The position numbers and the translations under genes are program-made. Under the pieces are notes generated by a model, which worked only from the letters and a program-made list of their open reading frames with translations, had not been told where the DNA came from and did no database searches. Shown here piece by piece: positions 46,370-55,065 of a stretch of DNA of 64,000 nucleotides; position 1 is the first letter of the stretch; every line of letters begins with the position of its first letter. This stretch comes from Flavobacterium sp. 140616W15 (lineage in GTDB: Bacteria > Bacteroidota > Bacteroidia > Flavobacteriales > Flavobacteriaceae): the NCBI RefSeq assembly GCF_003668995.1, contig NZ_CP033068.1:4871223-4935222 (forward strand), written 5' to 3'.

Positions 46370-47191
46370 ATGAAAAAAACAATCTATATAGCTCTCTTAG
46401 TTTTCGCATTTTTTTCTGCCAAAGCAGCCAAGATTGATACTATACAAGTGTTTAGTACTTCGATGAATAAAAATATAAAGACGTGTGTAATAGTTCCTGA
46501 TAATTATAAAAAAAGCAAGAAGAAATTACCAGTAGTTTATCTGCTTCATGGGTATAGCGGAAATTATGCAACTTGGGTAAAAAGTTTTAAAGAGGTTGGG
46601 CAACTGGTTGATAAATATGGATTTATAGTAATAGGCGTTGATGGAAATTTTTCAAGCTGGTATTTTGATAGTCCGATTGACACAACTTTTAAATATGAAA
46701 CTTATGTCATTGATGAGCTAGTTCCTTTCATAGACAAAAATTACAAAACGATTACAAGTCGTGAAGGCCGTGCTATATCAGGTCTTAGCATGGGCGGACA
46801 TGGCGCATTGTATCTTTCGTTTAAGCATCAAGAAGTGTTTGGAGCTGCAGGGAGTATGAGCGGAGGAGTAGATTTTCGTCCATTTCCTGAAAAATGGGAT
46901 ATAAAAAAACGATTGGGTTCTATAACAGAATTTCCTGAAAATTGGGAAAAGAACACAGTGGTAAATATGCTGGAATTAGTAGAAAGTAATAAGCTAAATC
47001 TTATTATTGATTGTGGTGTTGATGATTTTTTTATTGACGTAAACAGAGAACTTCATACAAAGATGCTCAGTCTAAAAATAAATCATGACTATATAGAACG
47101 TCCAGGGAAACATAATATTGAATATTGGGAAAACTCCTTAAAATTTCAATTACTGTTTTTTAATAATTTTTTTAATAGTTCTGTGAAATAA
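46370..47191 (+). CDS. Secreted esterase of the esterase D/tributyrin esterase type
   Basis: The 273-residue protein has a signal peptide (ending FFSAKAAK) and an alpha/beta hydrolase fold with VVYLLHGYSGN and the nucleophile elbow GLSMGGHGALY. Such esterases remove acetyl or other short acyl groups from sugars or break down other esters. In this locus O-acetyl groups on peptidoglycan sugars are a plausible substrate, but this is inferred only from context. A TTG at 46322 would add 16 residues before the signal peptide; the ATG at 46370 is preferred. Confidence 0.82.
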   Translation: MKKTIYIALLVFAFFSAKAAKIDTIQVFSTSMNKNIKTCVIVPDNYKKSKKKLPVVYLLHGYSGNYATWVKSFKEVGQLVDKYGFIVIGVDGNFSSWYFDSPIDTTFKYETYVIDELVPFIDKNYKTITSREGRAISGLSMGGHGALYLSFKHQEVFGAAGSMSGGVDFRPFPEKWDIKKRLGSITEFPENWEKNTVVNMLELVESNKLNLIIDCGVDDFFIDVNRELHTKMLSLKINHDYIERPGKHNIEYWENSLKFQLLFFNNFFNSSVK

Positions 47192-47212
47192 GTTCAAAGG
47201 GACAGAGAAACA

Positions 47213-47409
47213 AAGGTTCAAAGGTTCCCTATTGATATGCATATAAACGCATCGCAGTGCGTCTAACATAAAGGATTAAAAGATTTTTTTTACCACGAAT
47301 TCAATCTGCTAAATCTGCTAAATCTGCGTGAGAAAAAGGTTCAAGGGTTTCCTATAGATACGCATATTAGGTGTACAGTGTAGATACCCACCGCAGTGCG
47401 TCTAACACA
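47213..47409 (+). repeat. Two diverged copies of an intergenic repeat plus AATCTGC repeats
   Basis: Two stretches (about 47213-47270 and 47333-47409) share AGGTTCAAgGGTTtCCTAT, GATAcGCATAT and CGCAGTGCGTCTAACA. Between them AATCTGCT occurs in short tandem (47302-47329). Related AATCTGC-rich sequence appears at 49380-49430 and 54920-55000. It looks like decayed dispersed repeat sequence; no gene. Confidence 0.6.
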
Positions 47410-47441
47410 ATAATAACAACCAATAGATTTAATAATTGCTT

Positions 47442-49280
47442 ATGAAACATTCACTTTCCATAATATTATTGCTTTTTATAATTGCATCAGGGTTTTCTCA
47501 AAAGACAGAAAAATCAGAAAATATTAAGTTTGTACAACTTACAGATTTGCATGTTTCAGTGGGGAACGAAAATGATTTTTTACTGCAAAATATTATAAAA
47601 GAAATTAATAATTCGGATAATGAATTTGTTGTAGTAACGGGGGATTTAACAAATCGTGGTGCAGATGATGAACTAAAACAAGTACATTCTATTTTGGGCA
47701 ATTTAAAAATTCCGTATTATGTAATTTCTGGAAATCATGAAACAAATTGGAGCGAAAGTGCTGGTTTGACTTATAAAAAAATATGGGGCGACGATCGATT
47801 TGTTTTCTCAAAAGGAGATTACCTTTTTATCGGATTTCCGTGTGGACCATATATGAAAATGGGAGATGGTTTTGTAAAACACGAAGATGTTCTTTGGTTA
47901 GATAAAACACTAAAAGACAGTCTTAAAAATAGCAATAAAAAAGTTCTGAATTTCGCTCATTATCCACTAGATAATAGTGTTAGTAATTATAAAGAAGTTC
48001 TTTCAGTTTTAGAAAAATACCCAACAGTTGCAAGTTTCTGTGGTCATGGACATACCTTAAAAAAATATGATTTTTCAGGATTGAGTGGTATCATGGGAGC
48101 ATCTATTACTTCTCGCGATGGTAAAACAAGAAGTTATAACGAGGTAATCATCAATAACGATAGTATTAGTATTTATCAGAAAGAGATAGCAAAACAAGGT
48201 GTTTTTAAATTTTCAGTTCCTACTAAACCTTCAAAAATTGAAATTCCAAAAGATAATTTAGAAACTAATTTCTCTCCATTCATAAAAGATATTGCATCAG
48301 TTTATAGTGTTCCATGTTTTGATAAAAAAAGTCTTTATTTTACTAATTCTATTGGTGAGATACAATCGATTAATTTGAAAAATAAAGTGCTGAATTGGAA
48401 AACAGAAACAGGAAACGCGATCTATTTCTCACCAATTATTGTAAAAAATATTCTTGTTATTGGTACGATAGAAGGAAACTTGTTAGGATTTGATGCAGCG
48501 TCTGGTAAACAAAAATGGAACATACCAGTTGGCGGAGTATTGGTAGGTTCACCAATTGCAGAAAACAATAAAATTTATACAGCAAGTTCAACAGCTTTTA
48601 TTTGCATAGATGCTGTTAGTGGTAAGGTAATTTGGAAGAATAACTTGCCACAATCGTATTCGCAAGGAACTCCTTTAATACAAGATGATAAAATTATTTT
48701 TGGAGCATGGGATACTAATCTTTATTGTCTAAATAAAATTACAGGAGAACTTATTTGGAAATGGAATAATGGAAATGAAAAGCAAGTTTTGTATTCAGCA
48801 GGAAATATAAATGTAGTCTCATCAAAAAATAGACTTTATTTTGTGACACCCGAACGATTCTTAACAATTCTAGAACTACAAACAGGCAAAACACTTTTAA
48901 GAACCTCCAAATGGAAAGTTAGAGAATCGATGGGGAAAAGTCAAGATGGAAAGTGGTTTTATGCAAAAACAATGAATGGGGAACTTTTGAGATTGCCCCT
49001 TAATGATAATTTAGAATTAACGGAAGAAAATTTGATTAATCAAAGTAAAGTTTTGGACTTAAAGCTTGGATATGAACACAATCCTGCACCAATATTTGAA
49101 AACAACAATAAGATATACATAGGAAGCCGAAAGGGAGAAGTTGTTATTGTAGATGCAGGGAAATTTGAGATTCTAAAACAAATTAATTTAGGAAGCTCCA
49201 GCATAAATGGATTTTCAATTGATGATCAAGGAAGAGTATGGACATCGCTTATAGAAGGAGGAATATATTTATTAGAGTAA
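47442..49280 (+). CDS. Secreted calcineurin-like phosphoesterase fused to a PQQ-type beta-propeller
   Basis: After a signal peptide (about 20 residues), residues about 25-265 form a metallophosphoesterase with QLTDLHVS, VTGDLTNRG, SGNHE and FCGHGHTLKKYD, the metal ligands of the family. Residues about 290-610 are a PQQ-like/outer membrane protein assembly-type beta-propeller with repeated GNLLGFDAASGKQKW, ICIDAVSGKVIWK and LYCLNKITGELIWKW blades. The substrate is unknown; a phosphate ester linked to cell-wall sugars or teichoic-type polymers is one possibility. The start at 47442 (ATG) is preferred to a TTG six bases upstream. Confidence 0.85.
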   Translation: MKHSLSIILLLFIIASGFSQKTEKSENIKFVQLTDLHVSVGNENDFLLQNIIKEINNSDNEFVVVTGDLTNRGADDELKQVHSILGNLKIPYYVISGNHETNWSESAGLTYKKIWGDDRFVFSKGDYLFIGFPCGPYMKMGDGFVKHEDVLWLDKTLKDSLKNSNKKVLNFAHYPLDNSVSNYKEVLSVLEKYPTVASFCGHGHTLKKYDFSGLSGIMGASITSRDGKTRSYNEVIINNDSISIYQKEIAKQGVFKFSVPTKPSKIEIPKDNLETNFSPFIKDIASVYSVPCFDKKSLYFTNSIGEIQSINLKNKVLNWKTETGNAIYFSPIIVKNILVIGTIEGNLLGFDAASGKQKWNIPVGGVLVGSPIAENNKIYTASSTAFICIDAVSGKVIWKNNLPQSYSQGTPLIQDDKIIFGAWDTNLYCLNKITGELIWKWNNGNEKQVLYSAGNINVVSSKNRLYFVTPERFLTILELQTGKTLLRTSKWKVRESMGKSQDGKWFYAKTMNGELLRLPLNDNLELTEENLINQSKVLDLKLGYEHNPAPIFENNNKIYIGSRKGEVVIVDAGKFEILKQINLGSSSINGFSIDDQGRVWTSLIEGGIYLLE

Positions 49281-49321
49281 GTTGTTTCGTCGAAATGACA
49301 ATATTGGGGAAAAACTTTCGA

Positions 49322-49545
49322 AAGTTGCGGTTGTTTTTTTATCATGACCCGAGTGAAAGCAAACAGGATAAGCAATTACATGAATTAAATCTGCTTAATC
49401 TGCCAAATCTGCGAGAGAGAAAATAAAAGATTATATAGATTAAATGAAACCTTTGCGAGCTCTGCGGTTAATTTTTTGCCACAGATTAAAGGATTAAATA
49501 GATTAAAAGTCTTTGCGAGCTTTGCGGTTAAATCCTCCGCTAAAG
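49322..49545 (+). repeat. Decayed intergenic repeats
   Basis: The 299-base gap holds AATCTGC-type units (49387-49415) and two copies of CTTTGCGAGCT(C/T)TGCGGTTAA (49452-49472 and 49511-49531) interleaved with GATTAAA units. These belong to the same class of repeat as at 47213-47409. No gene is seen. Confidence 0.55.
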
Positions 49546-49579
49546 AAATATATATATTAACAAACCAAAAATAGAATTT

Positions 49580-51052
49580 ATGAAAACCTTAAAAATTTTA
49601 ATTCTAGTATTGCTGATTCAAGCCAATCTTTTTGGACAACAACCAGCAAAAAGAGAAATGCGGGCCGCTTGGATATCTACCGTCGATAATATAGATTGGC
49701 CATCAAAACCAGGGCTTTCAGATAAAGAAATGAAAGCTGAAATGATAACAATTTTAGATAATTTACGATCATATAATCTAAATACAGTAGTTTTTCAAAT
49801 TCGTCCTACGGCCGATGCTTATTATAAATCTACAAAAGAGCCAGCGTCACATTGGATAACTGGAACGCAAGGAGTGGCACCCGGGTTTGATCCGTTACAG
49901 TTAATGATAGATGAAGCAGGAAAAAGAGGGATGAGTGTTCACGTTTGGCTAAATCCATATCGTGTACAGAAAGACACAACCAAGGATGTACTTTCCAAAA
50001 CACATTTGTATTTTAAGAAACCAGAGTTATTCCTTACTTACGGAAAAACTAGATATTTTAATCCCGGTTACAAAGAAACCAGAGATTTTGTAGCTTCAGT
50101 AGTGGGCGAAATAGTTCGAAATTATGATATTCAGGCGATACATATGGATGATTATTTTTATCCATATAAAATTGAAGGAAAAGAATTCCCAGACCAAGTT
50201 GCATTTGCCAAAGAACCTCGACAATTTAAAGACAAAGACGATTGGAGAAGAGACAATGTCGATTTAATAATCAAGCAAATAAGAGATACAATAATTGCAA
50301 ATAAACCAGAGGTCGAATTTGGAATTTCACCTTTTGGGGTATGGCGAAATATAGCAAGAGATTCACAAGGATCAAATACTATGGCAGGAGCAACAAATTA
50401 TGATGATTTGTATGCTAATATCTTAAAATGGCAGAAAGAAAATTGGATAGACTATGTAACACCTCAACTGTATTGGCACATTGGTTTTGATAGAGCAAAT
50501 TTTGAAGTTTTAGCAAAATGGTGGGCAGAACACAAATATGGAGCAAATGTGTATATCGGTCATGGAGAGTATAAGATTTCCAAAACATCAAAAGAAGTAG
50601 AATGGAGAAGTCCTGATCAAATTGTAAAACAAATAGAAATGATTAGAGCCTTACCATTGATAGATGGTTCTATGCATTTTACGGCAAATGTATTTAAAAG
50701 GATGGGAGATACACTTAGAAAACCTATTATCGAAAAACAATATAAATATATCGCATTAACACCCGAAGCAAATAGAATCACAAGAATAAAACCAGAACCG
50801 CCAATAAGTGCTTCGATTACTCAAAGAGGAGAAAAAGGACAGCTTACTTGGAAGGCAGGATTAAACAATAAAAAATTTGTGATTTATAGATTTCCTAAAG
50901 GAAAAATAACCGATTTCTCTAATCCAGAGAATATTTACTACGTAACCACAGCTACAAAATTAGAAATACCAAATGCTAATTTTGAAAACTATATCTATGC
51001 TATTACCGCTTTGAGTACCACACAAACGGAAAGCATTCCAATACAATTTTAA
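49580..51052 (+). CDS. GHL10-type glycoside hydrolase, DigH-like (DUF187)
   Basis: The 490-residue secreted protein (signal peptide ending LFGQ) matches the GHL10/DUF187 family: MRAAWISTVDNIDWPSKPG, LNTVVFQIRPTADAYY, VHVWLNPYRV, AIHMDDYFYP and VTPQLYWHIGF. E. coli DigH (YddW), of this family, cleaves peptide-free peptidoglycan glycan. That activity fits with NamZ, NagZ and GH20 in the same locus. A C-terminal Ig/FN3-like segment follows from about residue 400. It begins a tight set with the next two genes (21- and 5-base gaps). Confidence 0.87.
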   Translation: MKTLKILILVLLIQANLFGQQPAKREMRAAWISTVDNIDWPSKPGLSDKEMKAEMITILDNLRSYNLNTVVFQIRPTADAYYKSTKEPASHWITGTQGVAPGFDPLQLMIDEAGKRGMSVHVWLNPYRVQKDTTKDVLSKTHLYFKKPELFLTYGKTRYFNPGYKETRDFVASVVGEIVRNYDIQAIHMDDYFYPYKIEGKEFPDQVAFAKEPRQFKDKDDWRRDNVDLIIKQIRDTIIANKPEVEFGISPFGVWRNIARDSQGSNTMAGATNYDDLYANILKWQKENWIDYVTPQLYWHIGFDRANFEVLAKWWAEHKYGANVYIGHGEYKISKTSKEVEWRSPDQIVKQIEMIRALPLIDGSMHFTANVFKRMGDTLRKPIIEKQYKYIALTPEANRITRIKPEPPISASITQRGEKGQLTWKAGLNNKKFVIYRFPKGKITDFSNPENIYYVTTATKLEIPNANFENYIYAITALSTTQTESIPIQF

Positions 51053-51073
51053 CAAAACAAAAAACCAGAAAAG

Positions 51074-53578
51074 ATGAAAAAAAACATGCTACTAATTGCC
51101 GTTTTCTTGAGTTCCTTGAATGTATTACAAGCTCAGAAACTGGATATAATTCCGCAGCCAGTAAAAATAGAACAGAAAGAAGGAACATTTGTAATTCCAT
51201 CATCGGTACAAATTGTTGTAGATAAAAAAATACAAAAGAGTGCAGATTATATAGGAAGTAATTTTCTTAAAAATACAGGAATTAAACCGATTGTTTCTAT
51301 TGGGAAAGGTAATAAAAGAGACGGAATATCATTTTTAGTAGATGAAAAAATAAATCTTCCTAATGACGGTTATGAATTGAGCGTAACTAAAAAAGGAGTT
51401 CTCATAAAAGGAAAATCCACAAATGGAGTCATAAATGGACTTCAAACTTTATTGCAGATTTGTTCAGCCAAAGAGGTGAAAAAAGGAACAATACCATTTG
51501 TGAAAATAGAAGATTATCCTCGTTTTGAATGGCGAGGAATGATGCTTGATGTATCAAGACAGTTTTTTGATAAGGAAACAGTTAAGAACTACATTGACTG
51601 GTTGGCAGCACATAAGATGAATGTTTTTCATTGGCATCTTACTGATGATAATGGTTGGAGAGCCGAAATTAAATCAATGCCAGATTTAACTTTAAAAGGA
51701 GCTTGGAGAGGACCAGGCGAAGTATTGTTGCCATCGTACGGTTCAGGAAACAAACGTTATGGCGGTTATTATACCCAAGCCGATATGAAAGAAGTTGTGG
51801 CGTATGCAGCAGCTCGTGGAATCTCAATTATGCCAGAAATTGAAATCCCTGGACATTCTCGTGCAGTAACAGCAGCGTATCCAGAAATAGGATGTGTTAC
51901 AACTCAGGAAACAAAAAGTGTTCAGGGAGAAGTAAAAAATGTATGGTGTGTAGGACGCGAAGAAAACTATCAAATTTTAGATTCTATTATTAGGGAGGTC
52001 TCAGAAATATTTCCTTTTGATTATATTCATGTTGCAGGAGATGAGGTAAACAGAGCCAATTGGGAACATTGCCCAAAATGCCAGGCTTTGATGACGAAAG
52101 AAGGATTTACAGATAGTTTTCAGCTTCAGAATTATTTCTTTAGAAGAGTTCAAACCATTGTCGATAAATATCATAAAAAAACAAATGGCTGGAATGAAAT
52201 TTTAAAAGGTGGAGAGATAAATCCAAATACTTTAATTAGTGCTTGGCAAGGAATAAACTACGGAATCGAATCGGCTAAAAGAGGTTATGAAACCATTATG
52301 ATGCCCGGACAATATTTATATTTTGATATGGCACAATCGGAAAACGAGCGAGGTCATCGCTGGGCTGCAATCACAGACACAAAAAGAGCTTATTCATTCG
52401 AGCCAATTCCAGATAGTGACTTAACTCCTGAGCAGCAAAAATTGATAAAAGGAGTACAAGGAGCTTTGTGGAGCGAATATCTTGATCGTCCGACACGATT
52501 TATGGAATATCAAAGTTACCCAAGAATTAGTGCTTTGTCAGAAATAGGATGGTCTAAAAAGGAATACAAAAACTGGGATGATTTTTATAGCAGGTTAACC
52601 AATAGTCATTTACAACGTTTGGCCAATATGGGAATTGCTTTTAGAGATTTTCCACCTACAGCAATTTATAAAAGTGGAAATATTACAGTAACACCACCTT
52701 ATGAAGGAGCGGTTGTACGTTATGATGCGCAAGGAAACGAGCCTACAAGACAATCACCATTGTATACAAATCCAATTCAAACAAAAGAATATGAGCAATA
52801 CCAATTTCGTACTTTTTTTAATGACGATACAGCAAGTCCAGCAGTAAAAGTAGAGAAACTACCAGTAGCAACTTGGACTACTTCAAAAGTGGAAACCTTA
52901 ACTATTTCAGAGGATATTTCGGAGAATATTGACAAAAAAGGAATTTGGTATTTAACTTTTAACCCAATAGCTGATGGAACAAATAATGGGGTAATAAGAG
53001 CAGTTTCGCTTTTTGAAAACGATAAATTAATACAAACGTATTCTGAAGATAGAGGATTAAAATCAAAACCTCGTTTGCGATTTGTGATTGATAATTATAA
53101 TGATAAAAACACATATCGTTTAGAGTTTACCGTTGAAAATAAAGAAGCAAAAGAATCTGCTGCAAAAGTAAATTTCAATTGCTCACCTTATATAGAACCT
53201 GAGGTAAAAGTAACCTCATCTATGGTTGAAAACCCGAAATTTCCATTCACAAGATTAGAAGATTATAATATAGAAAGCTATTTGCGTACAGATGCTCCGT
53301 GTGCAAATGGAGACTGGATTTTATACACTTTTACTAATCCAGTTACTTCTTCTAAAATTGATGTATTGACAGGGATTCCGCATCATCCTAGATTTATTAT
53401 CAACGATGGGCATGTAGAATATTCGTATAACGGTATTGATTTTGAAAAAGGGGATAGTTTTGATTATGGAAATGCTTCCATATATCCAAAGCAACCTGTA
53501 AAAGCTGTGAAGATTGTGATTACAGGAACAAATAATGAGCCTATTATGGCAGGTCAGGATTTAAGAATTTATCCTTAA
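51074..53578 (+). CDS. Beta-N-acetylhexosaminidase, GH20
   Basis: The 834-residue secreted enzyme has a signal peptide, a GH20b N-terminal domain (about 22-145), a GH20 TIM barrel (about 148-500) and a C-terminal region with chitobiase- and F5/8-type-C-like folds. The catalytic pair is D323-E324 (VAGDEV), with WHLTDDNGWR and EIPGHSRA upstream. GH20 enzymes remove terminal GlcNAc or GalNAc by substrate-assisted catalysis. Chitin oligomers are an alternative substrate, but the MurNAc-specific neighbours make peptidoglycan glycan more likely. Confidence 0.93.
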   Translation: MKKNMLLIAVFLSSLNVLQAQKLDIIPQPVKIEQKEGTFVIPSSVQIVVDKKIQKSADYIGSNFLKNTGIKPIVSIGKGNKRDGISFLVDEKINLPNDGYELSVTKKGVLIKGKSTNGVINGLQTLLQICSAKEVKKGTIPFVKIEDYPRFEWRGMMLDVSRQFFDKETVKNYIDWLAAHKMNVFHWHLTDDNGWRAEIKSMPDLTLKGAWRGPGEVLLPSYGSGNKRYGGYYTQADMKEVVAYAAARGISIMPEIEIPGHSRAVTAAYPEIGCVTTQETKSVQGEVKNVWCVGREENYQILDSIIREVSEIFPFDYIHVAGDEVNRANWEHCPKCQALMTKEGFTDSFQLQNYFFRRVQTIVDKYHKKTNGWNEILKGGEINPNTLISAWQGINYGIESAKRGYETIMMPGQYLYFDMAQSENERGHRWAAITDTKRAYSFEPIPDSDLTPEQQKLIKGVQGALWSEYLDRPTRFMEYQSYPRISALSEIGWSKKEYKNWDDFYSRLTNSHLQRLANMGIAFRDFPPTAIYKSGNITVTPPYEGAVVRYDAQGNEPTRQSPLYTNPIQTKEYEQYQFRTFFNDDTASPAVKVEKLPVATWTTSKVETLTISEDISENIDKKGIWYLTFNPIADGTNNGVIRAVSLFENDKLIQTYSEDRGLKSKPRLRFVIDNYNDKNTYRLEFTVENKEAKESAAKVNFNCSPYIEPEVKVTSSMVENPKFPFTRLEDYNIESYLRTDAPCANGDWILYTFTNPVTSSKIDVLTGIPHHPRFIINDGHVEYSYNGIDFEKGDSFDYGNASIYPKQPVKAVKIVITGTNNEPIMAGQDLRIYP

Positions 53579-53583
53579 GAGGA

Positions 53584-54888
53584 ATGAAGAAAATAGGAGT
53601 TAGAATCGTACCTGTTTTTTTGATCCTTTTAGGGATTAGTTGCCATTCCCTAAAAAACACAAAAGAGCCTTTTGATACAAACCGAAATGAAGCTTACATT
53701 GATTCAATGGTGAATAATGCACTTCAAAAAGGATTTTTCCCAGGAGCACAAATTATTGTAGGAAGCAAAGACTCAGTCTTTGTATTGAAAAATTATGGAT
53801 ATCATGATTATTCAAAAACTGAATTAGTAAAAACAAATGATGTGTACGATCTAGCTTCTATGTCTAAAGTTTTGGGTGCAACTTTAGTAGCAATGCATTT
53901 AGTTGGAGAAGATAAAATAAGCTTAGAAGACAAACTGGGAGATGTAGTTGGCGTGTATAAAAATACTGCTATTGAAGATTTAACTCTTTTTGAATTGTTG
54001 ACGCATACTACGGGGTTAAAATCAGGGATTGTTTTTTATCAAAGCTTGCTTTCTACCTCAAACGGATTGCCGTTGTTGAGTAGTCAGCAATCAGAGGATT
54101 ATACAGACTCATTTGATAATATGCATGTAAATAATAATATTATTTACGATGCTAAGTATTTGACATTTGAACCCAAGGATAATTATATTCAGATTTATAA
54201 AAATATGTGGTTGAATCCCGAATTCTATAAAACAGTTTATGATAAAATAGCTTTGGCGAGTACGAATCCTAGAGGTAATTATTTATACAGCGATTTAAAT
54301 TTGATTCTTGCACAACAGATGATGGAAGCAAAAACAGGTTTGAAGCTTGACGAATTGGCAAAAGAGATTTACAGCGAATTAGGTATTTTAAAAATTGGAT
54401 ATAATCCTCTAAAATGGACTTCAGAACAAGATATTATTCCAACAGAAGTTGATAATTTTTTCAGAAAGGATACGATTAAAGGATATGTGCATGATGAGGC
54501 AGCAGCCATTTTAGGAGGAGTTTCGGGAAATGCAGGGTTGTTTGCAAATGCAACATCAATCTCGGTAATATGCCAAATGTTGCTTAATAAAGGAAAGTAT
54601 CAGGGAAAGCAAATTTTAAAAGCAAAGGTAGTTGCCACGTTTACAAAATCACCTCTTGCTAAAAAGGGAATTTATCGAGGACTTGGTTTTGATAAACGAA
54701 AACCAGATGAGTTTTATGAGAAAAACAATTTTGGGCATACAGGATTTACAGGAACGTTTTTCTTTTTAAATCCCAATAATGATAGGTTTTTGATTATCCT
54801 TACCAATCGCGTAAATCCTACCAGAACCAATAAATTAATGTATAAAGATGATTTTAGCCCGAAGATCTGGAAACAAATAAATAATTAA
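53584..54888 (+). CDS. Serine hydrolase lipoprotein, beta-lactamase/PBP4* fold
   Basis: The 434-residue lipoprotein (Cys20 after LLGISC) has the class C beta-lactamase-like fold with YDLASMSKV (SxxK), YSDLN and GHTGFTG in place of the KTG triad. It is a stand-alone relative of the C-terminal domain of the NagZ fusion at 27983-30979, sharing GNAGLFANA/GHAGIFSNA, RGLGFDKR and FFR..KGYVHDEAAA/FRHQVIQGYVHDMAAA. Five bases separate it from the GH20 gene. D,D-peptidase, esterase or amidase activity on muropeptides is possible; true beta-lactam resistance is unlikely. Confidence 0.88.
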   Translation: MKKIGVRIVPVFLILLGISCHSLKNTKEPFDTNRNEAYIDSMVNNALQKGFFPGAQIIVGSKDSVFVLKNYGYHDYSKTELVKTNDVYDLASMSKVLGATLVAMHLVGEDKISLEDKLGDVVGVYKNTAIEDLTLFELLTHTTGLKSGIVFYQSLLSTSNGLPLLSSQQSEDYTDSFDNMHVNNNIIYDAKYLTFEPKDNYIQIYKNMWLNPEFYKTVYDKIALASTNPRGNYLYSDLNLILAQQMMEAKTGLKLDELAKEIYSELGILKIGYNPLKWTSEQDIIPTEVDNFFRKDTIKGYVHDEAAAILGGVSGNAGLFANATSISVICQMLLNKGKYQGKQILKAKVVATFTKSPLAKKGIYRGLGFDKRKPDEFYEKNNFGHTGFTGTFFFLNPNNDRFLIILTNRVNPTRTNKLMYKDDFSPKIWKQINN

Positions 54889-54889
54889 G

Positions 54890-55045
54890 AAAGATTAGCC
54901 ACAGATTATAAAATTTAAATTAAATCTGCCAGAATCTGTAAAATTTGCATGATACAATTTATTATAATGTAAATCTCCAAAATCTGCGAGAGGCAAAAAT
55001 TAGTGATAAAAAATAATCCTTTACTCTCGATAGCTATCGGGAGTA
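54890..55045 (+). repeat. Decayed repeat and palindrome before namZ copy 2
   Basis: AATCTGCCAGAATCTG and AAAATCTGCGAGAGGC units resemble those after the esterase and phosphatase genes. TACTCTCGATAGCTATCGGGAGTA (55022-55045) is a near-perfect palindrome around CGATAGCTATCG, a dispersed flavobacterial type. Confidence 0.5.
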
Positions 55046-55065
55046 GCAAAAAATAAATAAACTCT

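Noticed and set aside
47302-47329. CRISPR or satellite array from AATCTGCT units
   Set aside because: Units are only 8-9 bases, few in number, without spacers of regular length or cas genes.
53584-54888. AmpC-type antibiotic resistance beta-lactamase
   Set aside because: The fold fits, but the KTG triad is replaced, it has a paralogue fused to NagZ, and the context is cell-wall sugar metabolism.
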